In this document: in pieces, positions 16,358-24,889 of the stretch | Position numbering within the stretch: position 1 is the first letter of the stretch | Layout of the letters: each line of letters starts with the position of its first letter | Origin: JACMLX01 sp031374935 | GTDB taxonomy: Bacteria > Gemmatimonadota > Gemmatimonadetes > Gemmatimonadales > Gemmatimonadaceae | NCBI GenBank assembly: GCA_031374935.1 | Contig: JANMHB010000161.1 | Span: 1 to 64,000, forward strand | Reading direction: 5' to 3' | Length of the DNA: 64,000 nucleotides | Made by a program: the position numbers and the translations under genes | Notes under the pieces: generated by a model | Database searches by the model: none | Told to the model about the DNA's origin: nothing | Seen by the model: only the letters and a program-made list of their open reading frames with translations

Positions 16358-16783
16358 ATGCCCCGGATGATCTTCATCACCCTGCCCGTCACCGACATGC
16401 CCCGCGCCCGGGCGTTCTACGAGGCGCTCGGCTTCCCGATCAACGAGACGTTCTCCAGCCCGACCTCGGCCTGTGTCGTGCTCTCGGAGGCGATCTATTT
16501 CATGCTGTCCACGCAGGAGGAGTTCCGCCAGGTGTCGCCCAAACCCCTGATCCTGCCCTCCGAAGGCGCGACCTGCCTCTTCGCCATATCCTGCGACAGC
16601 CGCGCCGAGGTCGATGCCATGACCAATGCCGCCGTTGCGGCGGGCGGTAAGTCCTTGCATGACCCCGAGGACCTCGGCTTCATGTATTCCCGCGCCTTCG
16701 AGGATCCCGACGGCAACGGCTTCGGCCCGATGTGGATTGACCCCGCCGCTGCTCGAGACCCGCGCCGTCGCATGGCATGGTGA
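16358..16783 (+). CDS. VOC family (glyoxalase/dioxygenase-like) protein
   Basis: This 141-residue protein has the two-repeat beta-alpha-beta-beta-beta fold of the vicinal oxygen chelate superfamily: FITLPVTDMPRARAFYEALG in the first half and YSRAFEDPDGNGFGPMWID in the second. Such proteins may act as glyoxalases, isomerases or antibiotic-binding proteins; no substrate can be read here. ATG 16358 is preceded by GAGGAA. The last 10 residues (arginine-rich) do not look like the family and may be out-of-register sequence. It is followed directly by a stub resembling the start of recO, which suggests that both came together from another bacterium. Confidence 0.8.
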   Translation: MPRMIFITLPVTDMPRARAFYEALGFPINETFSSPTSACVVLSEAIYFMLSTQEEFRQVSPKPLILPSEGATCLFAISCDSRAEVDAMTNAAVAAGGKSLHDPEDLGFMYSRAFEDPDGNGFGPMWIDPAAARDPRRRMAW

Positions 16784-16786
16784 TGC

Positions 16787-16816
16787 ATGGACTGGCAAGA
16801 CGAAGGCATCCGTCTG
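16787..16816 (+). pseudogene. Possible recO 5' fragment
   Basis: Four bases after the VOC stop codon an ATG begins MDWQDEGIRL, very close to the conserved N terminus of proteobacterial RecO recombination-mediator proteins (M-[DE]-W-[QR]-D-E-G/A-I-x-L). After about ten codons the reading departs from RecO, and the frame ends near 16905. Ten residues are weak evidence, so chance is possible. Confidence 0.35.
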
Positions 16817-16905
16817 ACTACCCTTGCGTGCAATCGTCCCCGTCGAGCGCACGAAGAAAATAAGACGGGTCATTCGTGGTCTAGGGTCGATCACCTCGCG
16901 CCAGC

Positions 16906-19500
16906 CTAGGCCTTGAGTTCACCGAGCCATCGCTTGAACGCCGTCACCGCCGGATGCCCGTCTCCGTAACCGTAGGTCAGCGGACCAATTGCCTTCGTCG
17001 CGAGGTCCCGCGCACCGCTCGTGTTTCCCTGGGCCCGCAGCGCGCGCGCTTCGGCCGCAAGCGCCTCGCCGACGAATGCACTCTGCGTTCCTGCCAGCGC
17101 GTCGACGCTGGCTGCCGCGCGCGCGTCACGGGCGAACGTCGCAGCGCGCGCATGGTCGCCGGTGGCCGACGCGCACGCGCTCGCGCGCAGGAGCAGCGGC
17201 GCAAGCCAACCTTCTGCTTTGGCGCCGGGTTTGTAGCTGGCCGAAGTCAGGAACCGATGCAACGAGTCGAGCGCCTGGCCGTGCTGCCCGTCGGCTTGCA
17301 GTATCGCCGCGTCGAGCAGCGCCGGCCGGACACGCGCGCGCGGTGGAGCGCCGGCCATCTGCGCCACACTCCTCGCCACCAGCGTGGCTTCGCGTCGCGC
17401 TTCGGCGGTGCGGCCGGATTGCAGCTCGGCGTCGGCCAGAGCTACACGGGCGTCGAGGAGCACCGACGGTGGCAGACCGAGTGAACTGTCGCGTAGCATG
17501 ACACCGGCGAGGCGGCTCACGCTGTCTGCCAGGCGGAGCTGCTGGTAGGTCATGATCAGTCTGTACGCGATCATCGGTGGCAGGGGCGTGGTGGAGCCCG
17601 GCGCCCGCAGGCGCGTCGCCTCCCGCTCGAGAAGCGCACGAGCGGTCGCGAATTCGCCCAGCTGCAGGGCGACGCTCGCGCGATTCGAGACGATCACGAG
17701 CAAGCCGGTGGAGTTCTCACCACCCGTCCGCACCAGCATCGTGATCAGGCGCCCGAGAACCTCGGACGCCTCGCGCGGCCGCCCCGCCTGGTTGAGCGAT
17801 TGCGCGAAGTTGTTGAGCACCACGCTATAGTCGCTGCCGAGCGTATCGCCGATCGATTCGAGCAGTTGCACCGAGGCGCGCGTGCGCGCCACGGCAGAGT
17901 CGAACTGCTGTCGCAGCACGTATTGCGTGGACCGTGCGGTATTGCACGCGACTTCGGCCGGCACGCGCTCGTCTTCGCGCGGAGACTCGAGCAGCGCGAG
18001 TGCCGTCGCGAGTTGCACACTGGCGGTATCCGGCTTGTCGAGCCGAAAATTGATCCAGGCGGCGAGGCACAGGTCCCGCGCTTCGACCAGGGCGTCACCC
18101 GCGTCATGCGCCTTGGCTGCTGCCAGCTGCGTCAAGGCGACCTGCTTCCCCAGCTGGTTCAGCTGACCGTAGCGGTCGGCGAGCGTCATCAGGAGCGAGG
18201 ACTGCACGATCGGATCACCGGCGAACTGCTTCTCCATCATCGCCTGCACCTTCTCCAGCCGCTGGTCGGCCGACATGCTCCCCGAGTCGGCCTCCACGAG
18301 AGTGAGCAGTGCAGACTGCATCTCGCCATTTGCCCCTGCGATCCTCGCCGCCAGCTCCGCGCGATCGCGTTCCACCTTCAGCCGCCGTGCCTGCACCACA
18401 GTCTGACCGGTGAAGCCGACACCGGCCAGCAGCACGATCGAGGCGAGTGCGACACCCGTGCGATTGCGGCGCACAAATCGCCCTGCGCGGTATGCGACAC
18501 TCGGCGGCCTCGCACTCACTGGCTCGGCGTGCAGGTGACGCGCGATGTCCTGCGCAATGGCGTGCGCCGTGTCGTAGCGCCGGCTCCGATCGGGATCCAT
18601 CGCCTTGAGCGTGATCCAGTCCAGATCGCCCCTCAACTCGCGGGAGAGGCCGCGTGGATCGGTGCCATGTGCATGCGCCACGGCGTTCGTCTCCGGTCCA
18701 AGGCTCTTCACCCGCGTGCTCGGTGCCGGTGGCGTCATCTCGCGCATGAGCTGCGCCACCGCAGCACCACCCACGAGCAGCAGGCGTGCGGTGTCATTCG
18801 GCACACGACCCGCCAGCAGCTCATAGAGAATCACGCCGAGGCTGTAGACGTCGCTGCGGGTGTCGATGTCGAACTGCCCCTGCTCCCACTGCTCGGGACT
18901 CATGTACGCCGGAGTACCGACGGGGTGGCCGATCTCTGTGAAGAAGGTGATGTCGGTCAGCTGTCCCCCAACGGCCTTCGCAATGCCGAAGTCGATCACC
19001 TTAGGCACAGGATGATCGTCCACCATCGTCACCAGAATGTTGGACGGTTTCAGGTCGCGATGGATCACCCCTTTCTGATGCGCGTGCTGCACGGCCTGGC
19101 AAACATCCGCGAAGAGTTCGAGCCGGCGATCGGTCGTGAGCCGGTACGTGTCGCAGAATTCCGTCAGCGGCATTCCACGCACGATCTCCATCACGTAGTA
19201 GGGGCGTCCGCTCGGGGTCGCGCCGGCATCGAGCACACGCGCGATGCCGGGATGATCCATCACGGCGAGCGCCTGCCGCTCGATCTCGAATCGCGCGAGG
19301 AACGCCTTTGTATCGAGCCCGAGCTTGAGGAACTTGATTGCGACATGCCGACGGATCGGATGGCGCTGCTCGGCTTCCCAGACCTCGCCCATGCCGCCTT
19401 CGCCGAGCGGCTGGAGCAGGGTGAACACCCCGATCACCGTCCCGGCAGCGAACATGGCGCCGTCTGCAGGCGGCGACGGTGATTCGGCATCCGACATCAC
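16906..19500 (-). CDS. Membrane Ser/Thr protein kinase with TPR sensor domain
   Basis: This 864-residue protein has a complete Hanks-type kinase domain (about 24-300): glycine loop LGEGGMGEV, VAIK with the lysine near 56, HRDLKPSN at 147-154, DFG at 170-172 and YMSPEQ. One membrane helix lies at about 349-367. A coiled segment rich in R, E and A follows, then TPR-like helical repeats to the end. It belongs to the kinase-TPR proteins abundant in Acidobacteria, Planctomycetes and Gemmatimonadota and lacks the TolB/FlgO-like module of the kinase at 1995-4418. The GGGAGAG before ATG 19500 and the promoter at 19530-19558 support the start. Substrate and stimulus are unknown. Confidence 0.92.
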   Translation of the reverse strand: MMSDAESPSPPADGAMFAAGTVIGVFTLLQPLGEGGMGEVWEAEQRHPIRRHVAIKFLKLGLDTKAFLARFEIERQALAVMDHPGIARVLDAGATPSGRPYYVMEIVRGMPLTEFCDTYRLTTDRRLELFADVCQAVQHAHQKGVIHRDLKPSNILVTMVDDHPVPKVIDFGIAKAVGGQLTDITFFTEIGHPVGTPAYMSPEQWEQGQFDIDTRSDVYSLGVILYELLAGRVPNDTARLLLVGGAAVAQLMREMTPPAPSTRVKSLGPETNAVAHAHGTDPRGLSRELRGDLDWITLKAMDPDRSRRYDTAHAIAQDIARHLHAEPVSARPPSVAYRAGRFVRRNRTGVALASIVLLAGVGFTGQTVVQARRLKVERDRAELAARIAGANGEMQSALLTLVEADSGSMSADQRLEKVQAMMEKQFAGDPIVQSSLLMTLADRYGQLNQLGKQVALTQLAAAKAHDAGDALVEARDLCLAAWINFRLDKPDTASVQLATALALLESPREDERVPAEVACNTARSTQYVLRQQFDSAVARTRASVQLLESIGDTLGSDYSVVLNNFAQSLNQAGRPREASEVLGRLITMLVRTGGENSTGLLVIVSNRASVALQLGEFATARALLEREATRLRAPGSTTPLPPMIAYRLIMTYQQLRLADSVSRLAGVMLRDSSLGLPPSVLLDARVALADAELQSGRTAEARREATLVARSVAQMAGAPPRARVRPALLDAAILQADGQHGQALDSLHRFLTSASYKPGAKAEGWLAPLLLRASACASATGDHARAATFARDARAAASVDALAGTQSAFVGEALAAEARALRAQGNTSGARDLATKAIGPLTYGYGDGHPAVTAFKRWLGELKA

Positions 19501-19819
19501 GCACTCTCCCGGCGAAGTGAGGCAAGATTCATATACGCTTGGGCGATCGGCGTGTCAAGGATTCGACACCGGCTCGTTTCGAACGCTGTTGCGTCGCCAC
19601 CAGAGGACGGATCGACGATGCGCACCTCGACATTCGTGTCCACTACATCCGAGTGCTCGTCGTGAACGTCACAGGTGGCGTCGATCACCGGCTGCAGCAC
19701 CGAGGTTTCCGCCCAGTCCAGAAGTAGCGCAAGTGTGGCACTGTGACGCCGCCGTGCGGCAGGCGACCAGCCCGCGAAGAATCAGGGGGGACCCGCCGCA
19801 CAACTCACGCGCATGACCC
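19501..19819. other. Intergenic region carrying the kinase promoter
   Basis: These 319 bases separate the 3' end of the GH13 gene from the start of the TPR kinase. Apart from the sigma70 promoter at 19530-19558 I see no gene and no clear terminator. Frames on both strands look like background. Confidence 0.5.
19530..19558 (-). promoter_or_regulatory. Sigma70-type promoter for the TPR kinase
   Basis: On the minus strand a perfect TTGACA -35 box is followed after exactly 17 nt by TATATG, matching four of six -10 positions. The -10 lies 29 nt before the ATG at 19500, leaving a short leader with a GGGAGAG ribosome site. This is the best promoter match I found in the window. Confidence 0.65.
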
Positions 19820-21493
19820 TCATCCTTCGCTGATGTGATAGGTACAAGCCACCAGGTCTGCTTCAAGCGTGGCCGTCGCGCCATCCTTGCTCCACCGCAA
19901 CTTCAATTCGTGCGTTGCTGACGGCAGCACCTCGAGTGTGGCATCGAAACCGAAGGCGTCGCACCGGCCGCGGAAACGCAGCAACTCCAACTGCGCCTTC
20001 ACGACATCGCGCTGCAGCCCCGCGTCGATGTCGGCGGTGGTGAGGTTGGTGCGGTTGATCTCCTTGTGCCCACCCGATCCGGCGTGTTCCACCGCAGTGT
20101 GATCGTTCCGGCCGGCAAACAAGTCCAGATACCACACCTGGGGTTTCCCCGGCATGAAGATCTGAATGGCTCGCGCCAACAGCAGCTTGTGTTCATCCTC
20201 ACCCAGCGCACTGAAGTACGTCGCGTTCACCTGGTAGTACATGTTCTTCTGGCCGTGCAGGTCCTTCACGTAGCCGCCGCGGCCGACCACCGTTGCGATG
20301 AGCGCCTCGATCTGCGCATCCGTGAGCAGGCCCTTCAGGTCGAGCAGCGGAATGCCGTCGTGGCAGCCCAGCATGTTCACCGTGCGAATGCCCTTCGCCT
20401 GGATGTCTGCCACCCACCGCAGAATGGCTTCGTTGGTCTGGCGTTCGAACGCATCAATGATCAGGCCCGGCAGGAAGAAGTCGTACGTCAGATACCCGCG
20501 TGACGCGATGGCTTCATGCGTCCGCTCGCCATACGACGTATGAATCTCCGGCAACAGTTGCAGGCCATACTTGTGGGCGACGTCATTGACCCGCTCCAGA
20601 CAGTCCCATGTCTCGGGGTCATTGAAGAAGTTGCGCTTGCCCACGTCCTTCGGCGCGTAGGCGAAGGCATCGAGACGGACGATGCTGGCGCCGTAGGCCG
20701 CCAGTTGCTTCAGGGTCGCATCATAGAAGTCCCATACCAGTGGCGACCGGATGTTCAGATCCATCTGGCCAAGATAGGTGCGGCGCGATTCGAGCAGGCT
20801 GAGAATTGCCTCCCGCTGCGTCGCGAAGGAGCCAAGGTCGATTCCGGCGGGCTTCTTCCCGGCCGCGAGTTCCTCGCGCAGCAGCGCTTCTAGTCGCGCC
20901 GCTTCGCCGTACTGCAGCGACAGCGCGCGCATCAGTTCCTGCTGGCCGGGTACCGAGTACCGCACCTCCTGATAGAAGGTGTTCCAGTACGGCACCTCAC
21001 GACCATCGGGGAAGCGCACGGACAGGATCGGCAAGCCGGGCTTGCGAAAGAACATGTCCGTAATGAGTGCGGCATCGGGTTGGATGTACCCGTCCGCGGT
21101 CATGGTACCATGACCCACCCAGAACGCATTCCAGTCGATGAAGAAGTCGCGATACCGCGACTCAGCACCATGCGCGAGGATGTCCTGAAACTGCGGCGAC
21201 AGCACCGACGCGTGGTTGAGAATGAAATCGAGCTTCAGGTCGACGCCGAGCGCCTGCAAGGCCACCAGGTCTCGAGTCGTGGCCAGCTGACGATTCAGCC
21301 CGTAGTCGATCACCGAGAAGCCACGATCCAGATCGGTGTGGAACAGACTGGGCAGGATGTAGAACGACTCGAACACATCCTGGAGTTCAGGACGTCCCAG
21401 AAACGCGACGATGTCGCCGAGGTGCCCGCCGATGCTGTCGGGGTATGCGTTCAGCATCGGTCCGGCACCGGGCGTTCGCAGTGGTGCGCTCAC
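19820..21493 (-). CDS. Sucrose-phosphorylase-like GH13 (subfamily 18) enzyme
   Basis: This 557-residue protein matches sucrose phosphorylases from the N terminus (AYPDSIGGHLGDI) on. Catalytic residues are in place: the nucleophile in IVRLDAFAY (Asp275), the acid/base in LLPEIHTSY (Glu316) and the HD pair in LGCHDGIPLLD (378-379). The family reversibly splits an alpha-glucoside with phosphate to give glucose 1-phosphate. Besides sucrose, relatives use sucrose 6-phosphate or glucosylglycerate, so the acceptor is open. It seems longer than typical (about 500) because of a helical segment around 188-240. The start overlaps the stop of the upstream kinase gene as ATGA, so the pair is translationally coupled. 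No signal peptide: cytoplasmic. Confidence 0.85.
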   Translation of the reverse strand: MSAPLRTPGAGPMLNAYPDSIGGHLGDIVAFLGRPELQDVFESFYILPSLFHTDLDRGFSVIDYGLNRQLATTRDLVALQALGVDLKLDFILNHASVLSPQFQDILAHGAESRYRDFFIDWNAFWVGHGTMTADGYIQPDAALITDMFFRKPGLPILSVRFPDGREVPYWNTFYQEVRYSVPGQQELMRALSLQYGEAARLEALLREELAAGKKPAGIDLGSFATQREAILSLLESRRTYLGQMDLNIRSPLVWDFYDATLKQLAAYGASIVRLDAFAYAPKDVGKRNFFNDPETWDCLERVNDVAHKYGLQLLPEIHTSYGERTHEAIASRGYLTYDFFLPGLIIDAFERQTNEAILRWVADIQAKGIRTVNMLGCHDGIPLLDLKGLLTDAQIEALIATVVGRGGYVKDLHGQKNMYYQVNATYFSALGEDEHKLLLARAIQIFMPGKPQVWYLDLFAGRNDHTAVEHAGSGGHKEINRTNLTTADIDAGLQRDVVKAQLELLRFRGRCDAFGFDATLEVLPSATHELKLRWSKDGATATLEADLVACTYHISEG

Positions 21494-22461
21494 CGTGCGG
21501 CCTGCTCTGCGGCCATTTGCGCGGTGAAGTCCTCAAAGGACACGATGTTGCCTGACTTGGCCACGATCAGCTTTGCCTTCGGCGCCTGGCGTGCCAGCAG
21601 GCCCTGCTCGAGTTCCAGCACCATGGTCGTGAAGGGCGCATCCACGGCGCCATCGCGGTTCCGCGACCGACGATGCTCCAGTGTTTCCAGTGGGGTGCTG
21701 TTGAGGAGCACAGGAATGTCCACGCCGGTGAGGTTCTCGTTGTTGCCGTGGGTCCATTCGATGATGAGCACACGGATGCTCGACATGTCCACCGCGTCGT
21801 ACCACAGCTCCGACGCTTCGCGGCCCATGCGCTTGAGCATGATCGGCGACTGGCCCGCCTTGAACTCGGCCAGCAATCGGCTCACTTCGTCGAAGTCGGT
21901 TTCCCGCGGCGTACCGAGATAACCCGCCAGGCCGGCGCGTCCTGCACTCTGATAGGCCGACAGCCATGGATGCTCGACACAGAGCGCGGTATTGGCATCT
22001 TGGTTCGTGGCCTGCAGTTCTTGCAGGACGGCATTGCGCGCGTGGGTGAACTGGGCCGAGGCGACCAACCCCTTGAGGGCATGCTCGCGGAACACCAGCA
22101 GGCGCTCGTGATCATTGTCTCTCGGGATGCGATGCGGATAGTTGTCGCCCGACATCACGTAGGCACCGATGCCCAGATCGTTGAAGTAGTACGCCAGCAG
22201 CGAGCCGACTTCGGACTTGCCGACACCGGAGCCACCGTGCACTGACAGCACCACCTTGCCCGGCGCGGGACCATCCAGGACCGGTTTCACCAGCGGTGCC
22301 AGCGCGCGGAAGACCACATCTGCCTTGGCGACATGCTTCTCGCCGATCACCACCTTGTCGCCCGGCATGTCGCCCGTGGGAACCTGAGAGAGGTCGGCGA
22401 TAGGCGGGGGCGTCCAGGTGGCCAGTGTTGCCCCGACGGGGCCTTGGGTGTGCGTCGACAT
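21490..22461 (-). CDS. P-loop kinase coupled to the GH13 phosphorylase
   Basis: This 323-residue cytoplasmic protein has a Walker A motif GGSGVGKS at 76-83 in a context like that of adenylylsulfate/uridine kinase-type P-loop kinases (VVLSVHGGSGVGKSEVGSLL). Acidic and basic residues follow in SGDNYPHRIPRDND, a typical substrate-binding DNY-type segment, and a strand VLIIEWTHGN. Its substrate is unknown. Coupling (ATGA overlap) to a sucrose-phosphorylase-like gene suggests it phosphorylates a sugar, glycerate or other product of that enzyme, rather than adenylylsulfate. No sulfate-assimilation genes are nearby. Confidence 0.7.
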   Translation of the reverse strand: MSTHTQGPVGATLATWTPPPIADLSQVPTGDMPGDKVVIGEKHVAKADVVFRALAPLVKPVLDGPAPGKVVLSVHGGSGVGKSEVGSLLAYYFNDLGIGAYVMSGDNYPHRIPRDNDHERLLVFREHALKGLVASAQFTHARNAVLQELQATNQDANTALCVEHPWLSAYQSAGRAGLAGYLGTPRETDFDEVSRLLAEFKAGQSPIMLKRMGREASELWYDAVDMSSIRVLIIEWTHGNNENLTGVDIPVLLNSTPLETLEHRRSRNRDGAVDAPFTTMVLELEQGLLARQAPKAKLIVAKSGNIVSFEDFTAQMAAEQAAR

Positions 22462-22771
22462 GCGTGGATGTGTGCGGGAAATGGTCAGTTCCGTGCAATT
22501 AAGCCATCGGGCGAGGAGGGGGAATCACATCCGCCAACGCTCATCCCAGATATAATGGCGTGCCTCTCGAACATCGCGTGAGACCAGCTGTCATTTGCCG
22601 GACCGGCCCAGCGGCCATCGAGGCCGCGAGGGACCACCGGCGTGTGAGACACGTTCTCATGCGCCACGGCCGGGCGCTGATCGGCGTACAACGCCGAGCG
22701 ACATCTGCGCCGCCATCCCTGTGCCAGAACAGTGCCCTGACATCTGCGCCGGTTGCCGCGAGCGTCCCGAA
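22462..22771. other. Intergenic stretch, no gene seen
   Basis: These 310 bases hold the leader of the phosphorylase-kinase operon and the 3' flank of the SRPBCC gene. The open frames are shadows of the SRPBCC gene or GC-rich background. I see no strong terminator or promoter. Confidence 0.45.
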
Positions 22772-23260
22772 CTACCGCATGGCGAGCACATGCTCCACGA
22801 ACTGATCCACCGCGATCCCGGTGCCCTGATGGAACCCCGACGCCATGTTCGTCGCGAGATCCGCTGCACTCCGGTGCAGCGCCGTGAACACATAGCGCGT
22901 ACCGGTCCCCTCGGTTTCCATCGTCACGATGGCGGTGATCGGAATGTCGTCGAAGACAGCGGGTCGATAGCCGGGAAAGAGCATCGAGGTCCAGGCCAAT
23001 CGCTGCATCGGCACGACGTCGAGAAAACAACCGAGGTTGGGCGCGACGTCACCGCCGCCCACCGCAATGTCGATGCTGAAGATGCCACCCGGTCGCAGGT
23101 CCATCTCGGCCTTGACCACGCGCCCCCAGGCTCTGGGCATGTACCACTCCCTGAGATGCTCCGGTGTCGTCAACGCCTCCCAGACGAGCCGCACGGGAGC
23201 GTCGATGAACCGGTCGATGGCAAAGTCGCGTTTGGGGTCGAAAGGGATGTGTGCGCTCAT
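22772..23260 (-). CDS. SRPBCC/AHSA1 domain protein
   Basis: This 162-residue protein has the AHSA1-type START-like fold: DRFIDAPVRLVWEALTTPEH, then the conserved W-Y turn and LRPGGIFSIDI, and the C-terminal helix QGTGIAVDQFVEHV. Such proteins bind hydrophobic ligands in a deep cavity. Genes of this type are often paired with an ArsR-type repressor, as here: its ATG overlaps the upstream ArsR stop by ATGA. The ligand is unknown. The open frame extends upstream into the ArsR gene, but the coupled start is clearly the real one. Confidence 0.85.
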   Translation of the reverse strand: MSAHIPFDPKRDFAIDRFIDAPVRLVWEALTTPEHLREWYMPRAWGRVVKAEMDLRPGGIFSIDIAVGGGDVAPNLGCFLDVVPMQRLAWTSMLFPGYRPAVFDDIPITAIVTMETEGTGTRYVFTALHRSAADLATNMASGFHQGTGIAVDQFVEHVLAMR

Positions 23261-23598
23261 GCGCCGGACTCCTTCTGCTGAAGGTGTGTGACGTACTGGT
23301 CGAAGCGATCGAGCCGCGCTTCCCACGCCTGACGGCGCGCCGTGAGCCAGTCGTCGACGATCCTGAACCGTTCCGGTGCGACCTCATACGTCCGCACCCG
23401 GCCGCGTTTCTTCGACGTCACCAGTCGGCTGGCCTCGAGCACCGCGAGGTGCTGCACGAATGAAGGCAGTTGCATGTCGAAGGGTGCCGCCAGATCGCTG
23501 ACGGTGGCTGGTCCGACGGACAGTCGCTCCAGCACGCGTCGTCGCGTCGGGTTGGCCAAGGCGTGAAAGACGTCGTCTGCAGCGGCGGACTGACTCAT
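23257..23598 (-). CDS. ArsR/SmtB-type transcriptional repressor
   Basis: This 113-residue winged-helix protein reads FHALANPTRRRVLERLSVGP, then the recognition helix region LPSFVQHLAVLEASRLVTS and the wing KKRGRVRTYEV. There are no metal-binding cysteines, so it belongs to the ArsR branch that partners SRPBCC proteins rather than metal sensors. I chose ATG 23598, with GGAG at good spacing; 23604 would place GGAG one base from the start. It overlaps the SRPBCC gene by 4 nt. An inverted repeat at 23658-23683 in its leader is a likely autoregulatory operator. Confidence 0.88.
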   Translation of the reverse strand: MSQSAAADDVFHALANPTRRRVLERLSVGPATVSDLAAPFDMQLPSFVQHLAVLEASRLVTSKKRGRVRTYEVAPERFRIVDDWLTARRQAWEARLDRFDQYVTHLQQKESGA

Positions 23599-23657
23599 TG
23601 CCATCTCCGGTACGGTGCTCGGATGATCGATGGGGCACAGGGAGGTTACCCTGGCGT

Positions 23658-23683
23658 AATACTTTTGTAAAGACCTAAGTATT
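23658..23683. promoter_or_regulatory. Inverted repeat, candidate ArsR operator over the promoter
   Basis: AATACTT and AAGTATT form a perfect 7-bp inverted repeat with a 12-nt spacer, AT-rich in a GC-rich context. On the minus strand a TTTACA -35 box falls in the spacer, with a weak TAACCT -10 after 17 nt, about 50 nt before the ArsR start. A repressor bound here would cover the promoter. Confidence 0.55.
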
Positions 23684-23954
23684 GGCGCTTCAGGAACTGG
23701 CCGGCGTGCCGATGGCGGCGAGCGCTCCGCACGGCGGTACCCTGACGTCGACCGGACTGCGGGCATTGGCTGGCGGTCATACAGCCACGACTCGCGGCGG
23801 GCGCTTCGAGCTGGACAGTCAGGAACCGTGCTGACAATTGCGTCGCGCAGGACGCCATGCAGGCCGGTCAGCTTCACGAGAGATCATCGTGATTGCCGGA
23901 CGGGCAGGCAGCACGAAGCGGAAGCAGAGTTTCTGGTCCGTATGCGGGCGATGA

Positions 23955-24197
23955 CACCGGGCGCCAGCTGGCGCGAGGTGTCTCCCGTCGCTGCTGGCTG
24001 CGGCGCGAGGGGCCGGCTTTCAGATCCACGATGCGGGGTTCCCGGAAATCAGGAATCCAGCGTTCTCCATGCTGCTGGCGATCGTCGTGTCAACGCACGA
24101 TGCGCCTGAGGATTCGGTGCACGAGTTCTGGACATGGATCGAGACGCGCGGCGACGTCACCCTACCTTCGTTTCTGCGCATGGGTGTCGAGCGCTAG
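23955..24197 (+). pseudogene. Unidentified coding remnant (C-terminal fragment)
   Basis: A plus-strand frame open for 81 codons has strong third-position GC bias and a protein-like reading with no ATG at its head: AGFQIHDAGFPEIRNPAFSM, later VHEFWTWIETRGDVTLPSF, ending at TAG 24195-24197. An in-frame TGA closes it at 23952. The only internal ATG (24069) would give 43 residues. I do not recognise the family. It looks like the tail of a decayed gene in the 590-bp space between ArsR and the DksA-like gene. Confidence 0.4.
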
Positions 24198-24324
24198 GCG
24201 CCGTAGCGTTCCGCTGGCCTGAGTTGCGCCGGCGACGCGCTCGGTGGTCGTGAGCCCACGCCACCTGCATGGCAGCCAGCAGGCCGGCAGTCGGTTGCCC
24301 AACTGCGCGGCCCCCGCGGCCCCC

Positions 24325-24687
24325 TCACCGCTGGACCGCGATCCTCGCATACGGAATGATGTCCAGCCGCTCGAACGGAATTTGATGGCCGGTCTGTTCG
24401 TCGATCCCGAACGTGTCGGGCGACGTCGCGATGCGATCGAGTGCCGCGTCGATCTCGGCGATTTCGGCCGAGACACGGGTGCTGATCGAAGCTTCGAGTT
24501 CCTCGTTGACCGAGTCGGTGCCGATGTCAGCAGGGTGCGTCGGAAACTTCGACAGGTCGCCGGCCAGTTCCTGGCTGTTCTCGGCGGACTCTACGTCGAT
24601 GAATTCGTGCAGCTGGCCGACGAGGCGGGCGCGTTCTTCATGCAGGCGCGCCTTGAGATGCTCGAGCTGTGCCGGGGAGTGTGCCAT
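24325..24687 (-). CDS. DksA/TraR family protein lacking the zinc-finger cysteines
   Basis: This 120-residue protein has an N-terminal coiled coil (QLEHLKARLHEERARLVGQL), a middle segment with HPADIGTDSVNEELEASIS as in TraR/DksA proteins, and a C-terminal block TFGIDEQTGHQIPFERLDII. In the family that block reads YGxCxxCGxxI; here both cysteines are replaced (Asp and Thr), and the second pair near the end (PYARIAVQR) is also absent. DksA proteins bind the RNA polymerase secondary channel. A zinc-free version might still do so. ATG 24687 was chosen over an upstream frame without family similarity. Confidence 0.75.
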   Translation of the reverse strand: MAHSPAQLEHLKARLHEERARLVGQLHEFIDVESAENSQELAGDLSKFPTHPADIGTDSVNEELEASISTRVSAEIAEIDAALDRIATSPDTFGIDEQTGHQIPFERLDIIPYARIAVQR

Positions 24688-24889
24688 GGCGTGATTCCGG
24701 GAAACGGGTGACTGCCGCTCGCCTGCATACAGTAGGATGCCGGCGGCGCGCGTGCAATCGTTCCGTACCCGCCGCGACGGCAGTGTTCCCGCGGCTGAGT
24801 TGGGCGGTCTCCTCATCAACGACGGACTCAACTGCCATGCGGGAAGCTCCGTGACCTGTTGAGCACCGAGGCGCAGATCGGCACCGCTC

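Noticed and set aside
16337..16894. Long minus-strand frame opposite the VOC gene
   Set aside because: Antisense shadow: the VOC frame has family motifs and a ribosome site, the opposite strand has neither.
17800..19482. 560-codon plus-strand frame opposite the TPR kinase
   Set aside because: A mirror of the kinase codon bias; the kinase motifs, promoter and start on the minus strand are decisive.
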